35,696 nucleotides of DNA from Oscillospiraceae bacterium (GTDB lineage Bacteria; Bacillota; Clostridia; Oscillospirales; Oscillospiraceae): assembly GCA_015068335.1 (NCBI GenBank), contig SVKT01000002.1, forward strand, positions 1-35,696, read 5' to 3'. Below, one piece after another: positions 1 to 8,035 of the stretch. A model generated the notes under the pieces. It made no database searches, was not told the origin of the DNA, and saw only the letters and a list, made by a program, of their open reading frames with translations. The first letter of the stretch is position 1. Every line of letters begins with the position of its first letter. Made by a program: the position numbers and the translations under genes.

Positions 1-3000
1 ACCGGCGTGTTTTGGAGCACCAGCCAGTCCGACCTGCGCAGAGAAAACCTGATCACCTACACGCCCAACGAGTCCGTGAAGCCCATCGTGACCTACGGCA
101 GCGTGCTGACGGAGAAGAATACCGTCTCCCGCACGGCGCGCCAGTTGGAGGCGGCGGGCTACCGCGTGGTGGCGGGTATGAACGGCGACTTTTACAACGT
201 GAACAACGGCCTGCCCATCGGCGTGGTCATTACGGAAGGCGAACTGCGCAGCAGCGACGCCGGCTATTACGCCATCGGCTTCCGCGCCGACGGAACGGCG
301 GTGCTGGGTCGCCCCCAGACGGCTACATATCTTGACCTGACGCCCCGCGCACCCGCTGCCGCGGAGCCGGACGCGGAAGATCCCGCGGAAGAACCTGCGG
401 AAACGCCCGAAGAAGCGCCCGTGGAGACGGCGGAAGTCCAGCAGGTGCTGCGCAAAGTCGCAGGCATCAACAAGGCACGGGTCTCCACCGGCGGCATCTA
501 CATCTATACCCGCGACTTTAACGCCGCCCACACCACCGGAACGGTGGAACCCGGCGTGGATGCGGTCTGCTCCGTGGTTGAGGGGCGTCTGGCCATCGGC
601 CAGACGATGAAACTGCGGGTGGAGCGCGTGACGGAAACGTCCGCCGCCACCCCCGTGGAGGAAGGACAGGTCGTGCTGTCCGCCAATGTGCAGTCCGGCG
701 TCTATTTCACAAGCGCGCTGAAAGGACTGACCGTGGGGCAGGAGATCACCCTGACCTGCACGTCTGCCGAGCCGGTGTGGAACGAAGTGGAATATGCGGT
801 GGGCGCGCTGTACTCTCTGGTGGAGAACGGTGCTGTGGTCTCCGGATTGCCTGCCGGCGCCAACCCCCGCACCGCCATCGGCCAGAAAAAGGACGGCACG
901 CTGATCTTCTACACCATCGACGGCCGGCAGTCCGACCACTCCATCGGCGCTTCTATGCAGCAGGTGGCGGAGCGGCTCATTGAACTGGGCTGCGTCACGG
1001 CGCTGTGCCTGGACGGCGGCGGGTCCACCACCCTTGCCGTGACCCAGCCGGACGCCCTGACGGCAACGCTGCTGAACCTGCCTTCCGGCGGACAGGAACG
1101 GGCGGTGTCCAACCAGATCTTCCTGGTGGCGCAGGCCGCACCCACCGGGCGGCTGGGCTCGTTCCATATGAGCGCGGAGAACCGGTTTGTACTGGCCGGC
1201 GGCCGGGTGGAGATCCGGGCCACCGCCATCGACACCAACTATATCCCGATGCCGGATGCGCAGTTTGACCTGTGGGCCAGCGCTGGCACGCTGGAAGGCA
1301 ATGTGCTGACCACGCCGGAGGAGGGCGGAGACATCATTGTAACCGCCGAAAGTGAGGGCAGACAGGGCATCACTACGGTCTATGCCATCGCAGATCCGGA
1401 CCAACTGCTGATTTGCAGCGACAGCGGAGAAACCCTGGACGCCCTGAGTGTGTCCCCCGGAACCACGATGCAGTTGCGCGCCTCTGCCTTCTATGGAAAC
1501 ATTGTGCTGAAAACGGATCCTGAACAGTTTACGTGGTCGGTCACGGGAGATATCGGCACCGTGGATGAGAACGGCGTGTTCCGCGCCCATACCCCCGGCA
1601 TAGGTACCGTCACGGTCACCGCCGCGGGAAAAACGGCCCGGATCTGGGTCGCGGTGTCCGAGATGCCGCTGATGCGCGTCGAGGATTTTGAACAGGAAGA
1701 AACCATTTTCGGCGGCGAGCAGGACGAAAATGTGTCCATAACGAAGACACGAGCGGAGGAATTCGTCCGCCTGGGACGCGCGGCCGGTGCGTTTGCCTAC
1801 ACGCTGGCAGAGGACGAAAACCGGACGATGACCGCGACGCTCCGCACCGATGTGCCGCTGAACAGCGCATACAGCGCCGTGAATCTGTGGGTCTATGGCG
1901 ACGGTTCCGGCAACCTGCTGGAACTGCTGTACCATCATACGGAGGACGGGGAGCAGCGCCGCCCGGTCGGCGTGCTGGACTTTACGGGCTGGCAGCCCTT
2001 TGCGGTGGAACTCTGGAATGCCGATGCGCTGCTGGGTCTTGTGGTCAACGGCGGACAGGCCGAGGAGACCTACGAGGAAAGCACGGCGCCTGCGGAGACG
2101 GTCGTTGAGACCGCTGCGGAGGATGTTGCGGAGTCCCCTGCCGAAACGCCCGCGGAGGAAGCGCCGGAACGCCCGGCCCCGGAGCCTGACGGCGTCATTT
2201 ATATCGACCAGATCGTGTCTTCTTTCTGTGGTGTGACCGATCAGGAAGCCCCTGTCATTTCGTTGTCGGAGAACGCCGGTCAGTTTACGGCGAAGATCAA
2301 AGACGGGGTGGACGGCATCCTGCCGGCAGACGCCCTGCGCGCAAGTTATGACGGCGCCGCGCTGGAATTCCAGTATGACGCGGAACGCGGCGTCCTGACG
2401 GCTGTGCTGCCGGAGAGCGACGGCGCGGCGCACCGTGTTACGGTGACGGCGGCTGACGCGTCCGGCAATCTGGGCCGCGCTTCGCTGGATCTTCCCGCGG
2501 GTGAGGACTGGACCTCACGCTTTTCCGATATGCAGGGCCATTGGAGCGAGGCCTATGTGGATTACCTGCATACCGCCGGCATCACCGGCGGCTATGCGGA
2601 CGGCACCTTCCATCCGGACGAGAAGATCTCCCGCGCCCAGTTCGCCACGATGCTGTTCCGCTACCTCAAACTGGACGCAGAGCAGTATGCTGCCGTGGAA
2701 CTGCCCTTTGCGGATCTCGACAAGATCCCCGGCTATGCGCTGCCCGCCATCAAGGCGCTGTATACGGAGGGCGTGGTGAACGGCAGCACGGGCGCCGATG
2801 GCCTGCTGTATTTCAACCCCGGCAACACCCTGACCCGGGCGCAGGCGGCGGCGATGCTGGGCCGCACGATGGAAAAGGGCTATGCGTCGGTGGAACTGCC
2901 CTTCACGGATGCGGCGGCGATCCCCAACTATGCAAAGAGCCACGTGCAGACGCTGGCCGCCATCGGCGTGTTCGGCGGCTATGGGGACGGGACCTTCCGT

Positions 3001-3057
3001 CCCGGCAGCCCGCTCACCCGTGGCCAGACCGCCAAGATTTTGTACCATCTGCTGTAA
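1..3057 (+). CDS. Phosphodiester glycosidase (NAGPA-like) surface protein with three SLH domains, 5' partial
   Basis: The reading frame is open to the window edge and the first visible residues already lie inside a conserved domain, so the start and signal peptide are probably upstream. Numbering is from the GTG at position 7. Residues of about 10-375 match the phosphodiester glycosidase/NAGPA family, with NGDFYN near residue 59 and LDGGGSTT near 336; this family cleaves sugar phosphodiesters. The domain is interrupted around residues 113-145 by an acidic Pro/Glu/Ala stretch, and a similar stretch occurs near 690-735. Between them are Ig/Big-like beta regions. The C-terminus has three SLH domains starting near residues 839, 901 and 966, which should anchor the protein to a cell-wall polymer outside the cell. 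The domain calls are secure; the substrate is unknown. Confidence 0.85.
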   Translation, partial: TGVFWSTSQSDLRRENLITYTPNESVKPIVTYGSVLTEKNTVSRTARQLEAAGYRVVAGMNGDFYNVNNGLPIGVVITEGELRSSDAGYYAIGFRADGTAVLGRPQTATYLDLTPRAPAAAEPDAEDPAEEPAETPEEAPVETAEVQQVLRKVAGINKARVSTGGIYIYTRDFNAAHTTGTVEPGVDAVCSVVEGRLAIGQTMKLRVERVTETSAATPVEEGQVVLSANVQSGVYFTSALKGLTVGQEITLTCTSAEPVWNEVEYAVGALYSLVENGAVVSGLPAGANPRTAIGQKKDGTLIFYTIDGRQSDHSIGASMQQVAERLIELGCVTALCLDGGGSTTLAVTQPDALTATLLNLPSGGQERAVSNQIFLVAQAAPTGRLGSFHMSAENRFVLAGGRVEIRATAIDTNYIPMPDAQFDLWASAGTLEGNVLTTPEEGGDIIVTAESEGRQGITTVYAIADPDQLLICSDSGETLDALSVSPGTTMQLRASAFYGNIVLKTDPEQFTWSVTGDIGTVDENGVFRAHTPGIGTVTVTAAGKTARIWVAVSEMPLMRVEDFEQEETIFGGEQDENVSITKTRAEEFVRLGRAAGAFAYTLAEDENRTMTATLRTDVPLNSAYSAVNLWVYGDGSGNLLELLYHHTEDGEQRRPVGVLDFTGWQPFAVELWNADALLGLVVNGGQAEETYEESTAPAETVVETAAEDVAESPAETPAEEAPERPAPEPDGVIYIDQIVSSFCGVTDQEAPVISLSENAGQFTAKIKDGVDGILPADALRASYDGAALEFQYDAERGVLTAVLPESDGAAHRVTVTAADASGNLGRASLDLPAGEDWTSRFSDMQGHWSEAYVDYLHTAGITGGYADGTFHPDEKISRAQFATMLFRYLKLDAEQYAAVELPFADLDKIPGYALPAIKALYTEGVVNGSTGADGLLYFNPGNTLTRAQAAAMLGRTMEKGYASVELPFTDAAAIPNYAKSHVQTLAAIGVFGGYGDGTFRPGSPLTRGQTAKILYHLL

Positions 3058-3065
3058 AAGAAAGC

Positions 3066-3100
3066 AAAAAAACCATCCACGCATCGCGTGGATGGTTTTT
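3066..3100. terminator. Bidirectional intrinsic terminator
   Basis: A perfect 12-bp stem (3071-3082 with 3086-3097, loop ATC) is flanked by an A-run on the left and a T-run on the right. It can end transcription in both directions. It sits between the converging SLH-protein gene and phage locus A. Confidence 0.9.
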
Positions 3101-3102
3101 CT

Positions 3103-3612
3103 TTATGCCCGGAATTCCATCAGGACCCCGCCGTGCAGGGCGGAGAAGCGCGGCTGTGTGCCGGCCAGATCGCCCACGGGGATCACGTCGATGGAGAGAT
3201 GGGCAGGTTTCAGGCGGGCAAGCGCCCGTTCCAGAGCGGCGGTGTCCTCCGGAACGCGGTTTTTGGAGATGGCGTGCAGACAAACGCGATAGCCGGCGAA
3301 ATCTTCCGTCATCCCGGCGCTGTCGGCGCCGCCCAGCGTTGCGGCCAGTTCCGTGAGATAGGCGGGGGTCAGCGTGCGGCCGCCCGCTATGGCGATGCGG
3401 ATGTCCAGCCGCCGCTTCTGCGCGTCGCCGCCGGAGCGGTCCTGCAAGCCGTAGTCCGCCTCCCAGAGGGAGAGCGCGTCCGTGGCGGTGCTGACGCAAA
3501 CCTGGGCGTTTTTGTCGGCCACGGCGCCCAACAGAAATGCCTCACCGGCGTCCACGGAGGAGAGCGTTTCCCCCACGGGGGAAAGTTTGGTTAAAAATTC
3601 GGGGAGTTTCAT
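3103..3612 (-). CDS. Phage baseplate/tail protein, XkdU-like (DUF2313 type)
   Basis: This encodes 169 residues starting MKLPEFLTKL. The length, the N-terminal acidic/aromatic pattern (DALSLWEADYGL) and the position directly after a baseplate-J protein fit the XkdU/DUF2313 family, which helps join the baseplate to tail fibres. The ATG overlaps the stop of the upstream gene (ATGA), which decides the start over an upstream in-frame codon. It is the last gene of locus A. In PBSX-type phages the fibre gene follows here, but in this window the operon stops at a bidirectional terminator and the fibre lies near 30 kb. Its family is inferred from similarity and synteny. Confidence 0.75.
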   Translation of the reverse strand: MKLPEFLTKLSPVGETLSSVDAGEAFLLGAVADKNAQVCVSTATDALSLWEADYGLQDRSGGDAQKRRLDIRIAIAGGRTLTPAYLTELAATLGGADSAGMTEDFAGYRVCLHAISKNRVPEDTAALERALARLKPAHLSIDVIPVGDLAGTQPRFSALHGGVLMEFRA

Positions 3613-4391
3613 CCGCGAACCTCCTGTACGGACAGGGCGCCGCATACCGGCACCGCGGTTTCCGCCAGCACCAGACTCTGGTCGCCGCCGTTGAGGGTGA
3701 AGCCGCTCACGTCCGCCACACCCTCGCAGTCCAGCAGAAGGCGCAGCGTCTTGGAGTAACTGACCGTGGTGGTGCGCAGCGCCAGATCACGGCAGAAGGC
3801 CGTCAGGGCGGCGGTAAATGCGGCGCATACGGCTTCGATCTCGACGCCGTCCATCAGTTTGATGGCGGCGGAGACATTCAGCGCCGTTTCTTCCGCGGCA
3901 AGGACGCGGGCGTCGGCGCCGATGGGGCGCTCACGATCCACCACGGCCTGGGTTGCGGCAAGCACCGCTGCGGAGGGGGCTTTTCCGTCCGAGGCCACCG
4001 TCACAATGTCCACGGTACCGTTTCCTCTGGCCAGAGGAAGCACCTTCACGCGGAGAAGGTCGGGATTTTCCAGACACCAGGCCTCGTAGTGGTCCACGTT
4101 GCCGGAGGCGGGGGTGCCGGAGAGTTTTTCCAGCGTGCGCTGGCGCAGGGCCTCGTCGCTTTCGTTTTCACGGCGGACAACGCCCCGGTCCGCGCAGACG
4201 GCGGTCAGCCAGTCGCCGGCGGCGGTGGAGACGAATGCGCGGCGTTCCAACCCGTCAATATCCATACTCCACAACTGCGCCATACCGTCGGCGCAGGCGC
4301 GGAGCACGTCGCCGGCAAAGGTGCCCTCCCGTGTGCTGCCGGGGCCGGTGTAGGCGTCCAGCAGCAGAGTCAACATTTCATCCCTGGTCAT
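3609..4391 (-). CDS. Phage baseplate J-like protein (XkdT-like)
   Basis: A 260-residue protein of the baseplate J/gp47 family, which forms the wedge linking hub and fibres in contractile tails. The central region with VDRERPIGADARVLAAEE is typical of the family, where an acidic/Pro-Ile-Gly-Ala segment recurs. It is shorter than the PBSX homologue (about 350 residues), in line with the other compact proteins of this operon. It starts with ATG overlapping the upstream gene's stop (4388-4391), and its own stop overlaps the XkdU-like start, suggesting translational coupling. Confidence 0.85.
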   Translation of the reverse strand: MTRDEMLTLLLDAYTGPGSTREGTFAGDVLRACADGMAQLWSMDIDGLERRAFVSTAAGDWLTAVCADRGVVRRENESDEALRQRTLEKLSGTPASGNVDHYEAWCLENPDLLRVKVLPLARGNGTVDIVTVASDGKAPSAAVLAATQAVVDRERPIGADARVLAAEETALNVSAAIKLMDGVEIEAVCAAFTAALTAFCRDLALRTTTVSYSKTLRLLLDCEGVADVSGFTLNGGDQSLVLAETAVPVCGALSVQEVRG

Positions 4392-4825
4392 CCGATAGGA
4401 ACCTCCAATTTCTGAATATATTCGTCATAAACGGTGTGGACGGTGAATGACGCCTCCACCAGACTGCCCGCCCTTGAAAAGGAAAAGGTGTCAACGGCGG
4501 TGATGTAGGGCAGGACCAGCAAAGCATCCCGGATATACTGTTTCAGCCGGCTTTCCAGAATGCCCTGGTCGGTGACGCCGCCCAGAAGATGCTCCAACTC
4601 GTTTCCGTAATCTGCGGACCACGCGGTGCAGCAAAAGCGCCGGCTCTCCGGGTGCAGCGTGCGCCAGACCCATATCTTCACGGCGTCAATGCCTGACACG
4701 GTGTAGAAGGCGCCGTTTCGCAGGGCGAAGGCGCCGGTGTCCCGGTCCACGGCCCATTCGATAAACAGGGGGAGGGCGCTGCCCGCGGTCTCCTGGGACA
4801 CCGTCCCCCAGTCCGGAAAGATCAT
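4388..4825 (-). CDS. Phage tail/baseplate protein, XkdS-like (DUF2634)
   Basis: A 145-residue protein with the DUF2634 layout: an opening with a Trp-containing turn, then the segment AVKIWVWRTLHPESRRF, a YG-E-L-LLG stretch and a C-terminal region that looks like a gpW/gp25-type core (RDALLVLPYITAV). Such proteins are baseplate wedge components. Its start overlaps the stop of the XkdR-like gene and its stop overlaps the start of the baseplate-J gene, so it is translationally coupled to both. Synteny (XkdR-XkdS-XkdT-XkdU) supports the call. Confidence 0.82.
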   Translation of the reverse strand: MIFPDWGTVSQETAGSALPLFIEWAVDRDTGAFALRNGAFYTVSGIDAVKIWVWRTLHPESRRFCCTAWSADYGNELEHLLGGVTDQGILESRLKQYIRDALLVLPYITAVDTFSFSRAGSLVEASFTVHTVYDEYIQKLEVPIG

Positions 4826-5082
4826 ATGCTCGCCTCCTCGATTTGAAATAAAATCACAAACCCCTCCTCACAGGGCAGCAGGGCCACTTCCCGGCCGAGA
4901 TCCTCCTGCCCGAATACCGTTCCGCGGGGGCAGAACAGACCCCGGCTGATCTCCCGGCCCCGTACCCGCAGCGTCAGGGGAGAGAGGGCGGTCAGCGTGC
5001 CGAACAAGCCGGCGGGAGATGCGGAGGGCTTTGTTCGCAGGAGATCCAGAAGTTCTCCGTAAATCATTCCGTTTGTGCCCAT
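4822..5082 (-). CDS. Phage protein, XkdR-like (DUF2577)
   Basis: An 86-residue protein starting MGTNGMIYGELLDL. It contains the small beta-barrel pattern of DUF2577 (SPLTLRVRGREISRGLF ... LPCEEGFVIL) and occupies the XkdR position between the tail hub and the XkdS-like protein. The frame could be extended upstream, but those residues overlap the untranslated gap after the hub gene and look random, so the ATG at 5082 was chosen. Its Shine-Dalgarno site is weak. The role is inferred from family and position: a small baseplate-associated structural protein. Confidence 0.7.
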   Translation of the reverse strand: MGTNGMIYGELLDLLRTKPSASPAGLFGTLTALSPLTLRVRGREISRGLFCPRGTVFGQEDLGREVALLPCEEGFVILFQIEEASI

Positions 5083-5152
5083 AGTCGTGGCTTCCTCGCT
5101 TTCTTTGTTTGTGTGTTGCGCGGTGTAGGGAAGTGCCGCCCGTGCAGAGCGG

Positions 5153-6046
5153 TCACTCCCGGATAAATTCCAGTTGCATCGCGGTGGTGTAAATGCCGCC
5201 CTCCCAGCGATGCTCCGCGGCGGTGACGGCGTATACACCGTCCAGCCCCCACTCGCTGCGGCGCAGTTCCACGGCGCAGCCGCAGCGGTAGTTCAGATTG
5301 CCCATCACCGTCACTTCGCCGTACAGACTTCGGCCGGACAGGGCGGTCTGCGCCTGCGCCGCCGGGTCGTCGCCGTTTTGCGGCAGGAAAGTCTGAAACT
5401 GCCCGTAGGCGGCGATGTCGTCGGCGCGCTCTGCCGCGGCGCGGACGATGTTCTTCCGGTCCACTATGGCACAGCGGTTGACCATACGTTCCAGCGTCGC
5501 CGTGCCGGAGACCTCCAACACCTGGGAGGGTTGCAGCACATAGACGATGTAGGCACCCTTCGTGACGCACAACGCATCGTCCCGGACGGAGATCTCGTAC
5601 TTTTCTCCTATGGTCTGGCGCAGGATGGAAAACGCGCTCTCACCGGAATAAGAGGCGAAGAAGCGCATCCCCGGCCCGGTCTCCACCGTACCCACGGCGA
5701 TGCCCAGATCCTCCGCCACCTGATGCACGATGTCCGCGCTCTCGCCGAAGTATGCGCCGCGCAGTTCGTTGCGGGTGAGGAAAATGCCCCGGTCATAGGC
5801 GGTGAGGGACACGCGGTCCGGGGTGCGCTCCAATCTGTGGATGCTGCCCAGAAACGCCTCGTTGCCGTCGTCATCCAGCAGCCGCACCGGATCACCCAAC
5901 GCGAGGGACGGTTTTTGAAGATAGGTGTCCGCGGCGGCCAGGAGGATGGTGGCGGTGAGCGTGGCGGCGGCCTCGCTGCGGGCTTTGTGCAGCGTCAGGG
6001 TTTCCAGCACCGGAAGGACCATCTGCTGTCCGATGTACAGTTTCAC
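5153..6046 (-). CDS. Phage tail hub protein, XkdQ-like (gpD/gp27 type)
   Basis: A protein of about 297 residues. The start is a GTG at 6046 overlapping the stop of the LysM gene (GTGA). It begins KLYIGQQMVLPVLETLTL, then has the alternating beta pattern of the XkdQ/gpD hub family, including LDDDGNEAFLGSIHRLERTPDRVSLTAYDRG split over about residues 50-80. The hub connects the tail tube to the baseplate at the distal end of the tail. It is slightly shorter than PBSX XkdQ. It sits directly downstream of the LysM protein, as in PBSX. Confidence 0.82.
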   Translation of the reverse strand: MKLYIGQQMVLPVLETLTLHKARSEAAATLTATILLAAADTYLQKPSLALGDPVRLLDDDGNEAFLGSIHRLERTPDRVSLTAYDRGIFLTRNELRGAYFGESADIVHQVAEDLGIAVGTVETGPGMRFFASYSGESAFSILRQTIGEKYEISVRDDALCVTKGAYIVYVLQPSQVLEVSGTATLERMVNRCAIVDRKNIVRAAAERADDIAAYGQFQTFLPQNGDDPAAQAQTALSGRSLYGEVTVMGNLNYRCGCAVELRRSEWGLDGVYAVTAAEHRWEGGIYTTAMQLEFIRE

Positions 6047-6699
6047 AGCGTGATCACCTGCCCGATCTGCAACTTGCGGGGATCGGAAACCCCGTTTTTG
6101 GCGGCCAGTTCCTGCCAGCGGGTGCCGTCGCCGAAAAACCGGCAGGCGATGTCCCACAGAGTGTCGCCCTTTTTCACGGTGTAAGTCTGGGGCGTGACGC
6201 GCTCGTCCGTTCTGGCGGGCGCGGACGGCACTCCGCCGGACGGCACTTTGCCGGACTGCCCCCCCACGGACTGCTTTTCCGCCAGAGCCGCCAGGGCGGA
6301 TTTGAATTTATACTCCCGCAGGGTGATGGAAAGCCACACGTCCGGGTCGCCCTCCCGCAGACACTCCGTTACGTCCTCGATCAGGAACGCATCGTTGATG
6401 TCGCTGCCGGAGAGGATCAGACGGATGGGGTCGCCGGAGTCCTGCCAACTTTTCAGCATCGAGAGAACGGTCTCGGGATCGTTCCCGTCGGAAAAGGGGG
6501 AGCGGGCGGCGGGGAGAAAGGTGGTCAGCCGCACTTCCCGCAGACCCCGCCCGCCCCAGAGGTTCACCGTGCCGCCCATAGCCAGGGCGGCGACGCGGTT
6601 CCGGTTGGGGCGGGATACGGAGATCTCCGCAGGGTTGACGGCGAAATAGATGCGCTCTGCTCCGTTGTTGTGCCAGAGCAAAACGGTTCTGGTGTTCAT
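6043..6699 (-). CDS. Phage LysM-domain baseplate protein, XkdP-like
   Basis: A 218-residue protein. Residues 1-135 form the XkdP-type N-terminal domain (FAVNPAEISVSRPNRN, SWQDSGDPIRLIL). A Gly/Pro/Ser linker follows, then a LysM domain at about 171-218 (YTVKKGDTLWDIACRFFGDG). LysM domains bind peptidoglycan-type glycans; in contractile phages this protein joins the tube tip and hub. The Shine-Dalgarno AGGAGG precedes the ATG closely. The upstream gene ends only 10 nt away. In PBSX-type phages the long tape-measure gene lies exactly at this junction, and here it is absent. Confidence 0.88.
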   Translation of the reverse strand: MNTRTVLLWHNNGAERIYFAVNPAEISVSRPNRNRVAALAMGGTVNLWGGRGLREVRLTTFLPAARSPFSDGNDPETVLSMLKSWQDSGDPIRLILSGSDINDAFLIEDVTECLREGDPDVWLSITLREYKFKSALAALAEKQSVGGQSGKVPSGGVPSAPARTDERVTPQTYTVKKGDTLWDIACRFFGDGTRWQELAAKNGVSDPRKLQIGQVITL

Positions 6700-6709
6700 A
6701 ACAGTCCTC

Positions 6710-7576
6710 CTATCTTACGGCGGCGGCATTCCGCAGCCCCGCCAGAATGCGGCGGGCGACCTGCTCTGCCAGCGCATCTGCGCTGACGGCGTCCTGCTCC
6801 GGGAGGGGCAGCCGGACTTCGACGGCGTCTTCCAAAGCAGATTCCGCCGCCGGGGACTCGGCCGCGCGTATGGAGCGGTCGCCGGCTGCGGCGGAACGCT
6901 GCGGGGCTGTGGGAGCTTCCTTGAATGCTGCCGGCTGCGGCGTCCCAAAGGGGGCGGGGGCCGCCGGCTGCCGCAGGCCGTGCGCCGCTTCCAAACCGCC
7001 TTTTTCGGGGGCCGCCTGCCGGGGGTCGGCAGGCAGTTCCCCCGGCGCGGCAGGCGCGGCTGCGAGTACAGCAAGGGGCCCGGGGAAACGAGTGGGCGTC
7101 TCTGCCGCAGTCGTTTCCAGAGGGGAAGTGCCGGGCGCTGCCGTTGCGGCAAGGGGGTCCGGGAAAGCGCCGGGCAGGAGGGCGGGGTCCGCGGGAGCGA
7201 CCTCTGCCTCGTCGGCGATGCCTGCCGGCAGAGGAGTGCCCTCTGCGTGTGCGGCACGCTCCGGGAGAGACTGCTCCATCCCGCTCAGTTCCAGGATCGT
7301 CCCCACCGCCGCCTGCGTTTCCTCCTCGGAGACAAAGGCCAGGATCTCGTCCGGCTGGAACACTTCCCCCGTTTTGCGCAGCGCCTCTCCGGCCTCCTGC
7401 AATTCCCGGCAAGCGGCGTAGAGCACGGCGCGCGCTCCGCCGCTGCCGCGCAGCAGAGCGGTCAGTTCGGCCGGGGGCAGCGCCTCCACGGTCAAAAGAC
7501 CCAGTTCACCGCAGACGACCTGCGCGCGATTCCCTTTGCGGGAGATACGCTCCCGCAGAACATCCGCCAGCGCCAT
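6710..7576 (-). CDS. Tail-assembly-chaperone-like protein (XkdN-like N-terminus) with long Pro/Ala-rich C-terminus
   Basis: A 288-residue protein. Residues 1 to about 100 look like an XkdN-type tail assembly chaperone, helical with the ending FVSEEETQAAVGTILELSGM. Residues of about 101-260 are low-complexity, rich in Pro, Ala, Glu and Thr, and the last 25 residues (from about SADALAEQVARR) form an amphipathic helix. Typical XkdN proteins are about 140 residues and are followed by a tape-measure gene, often expressed with a frameshift product. Here no such gene follows: the LysM gene starts 10 nt later. The C-terminal half could act as a short tape measure or be a remnant. The chaperone call is moderate; the tail function is inference. 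Confidence 0.6.
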   Translation of the reverse strand: MALADVLRERISRKGNRAQVVCGELGLLTVEALPPAELTALLRGSGGARAVLYAACRELQEAGEALRKTGEVFQPDEILAFVSEEETQAAVGTILELSGMEQSLPERAAHAEGTPLPAGIADEAEVAPADPALLPGAFPDPLAATAAPGTSPLETTAAETPTRFPGPLAVLAAAPAAPGELPADPRQAAPEKGGLEAAHGLRQPAAPAPFGTPQPAAFKEAPTAPQRSAAAGDRSIRAAESPAAESALEDAVEVRLPLPEQDAVSADALAEQVARRILAGLRNAAAVR

Positions 7577-8019
7577 TATTCAGCGGTCCGGATGCGATCC
7601 AGACATTGCAGGTCGCTGGGACGGAAGCGGAAGGGCAGTTTCTGCTGGTTTACCTCGCCCATTTTGTAACTGATGAAGGGCAGTTCGGTAAATGCCACGC
7701 CGGAGATGCTGTAACGCTCTTCCATCCCGCCGGCGGCGTCGGGATCTTTCAGCGCGGTGGTGATGGTGCAGCGCTTGTCCAGTCCGTTTCTGGCCTGTTC
7801 CAGAACCTCGAAAAAGCGACTGTAAACCTGTTTCAGGGTCATCGTGCCCTCGCCGGAATAGCCGGTGATCTTGCTGTCGATGTCCATCCCGAACTGCACC
7901 TTTTCCCGCTGCACCTTGACGGTGAGGGTCAGTTCGCTCAGTTCGGCGATGCGGGCGCCGTCCACCCACACCTCGGCGAAGGAGCCGGACAGGGTGCGGT
8001 TTGCCTGTAAATTGCTCAT
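7576..8019 (-). CDS. Phage tail tube protein (XkdM-like)
   Basis: A 147-residue protein of the XkdM/contractile tail tube family. Typical features are the opening LSGSFAEVWVDG, the segment AELSELTLTVKVQREKV, the central GYSGEGTMTLKQVYSR and the ending LPFRFRPSDL. It polymerises into the inner tube inside the sheath. A strong GGAGG Shine-Dalgarno lies 9 nt before the ATG. Its stop overlaps the start of the chaperone-like gene by one base. Order sheath then tube matches PBSX and other contractile phages. Confidence 0.92.
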   Translation of the reverse strand: MSNLQANRTLSGSFAEVWVDGARIAELSELTLTVKVQREKVQFGMDIDSKITGYSGEGTMTLKQVYSRFFEVLEQARNGLDKRCTITTALKDPDAAGGMEERYSISGVAFTELPFISYKMGEVNQQKLPFRFRPSDLQCLDRIRTAE

Positions 8020-8035
8020 AATTTGTTACCTCCTC

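Noticed and set aside
6710-7576. A frameshifted tape-measure gene hidden in another frame after the chaperone
   Set aside because: Only 10 bases separate this gene from the LysM gene, and the alternative frames within it are Arg/Pro-rich shadows without coiled-coil or membrane patterns.
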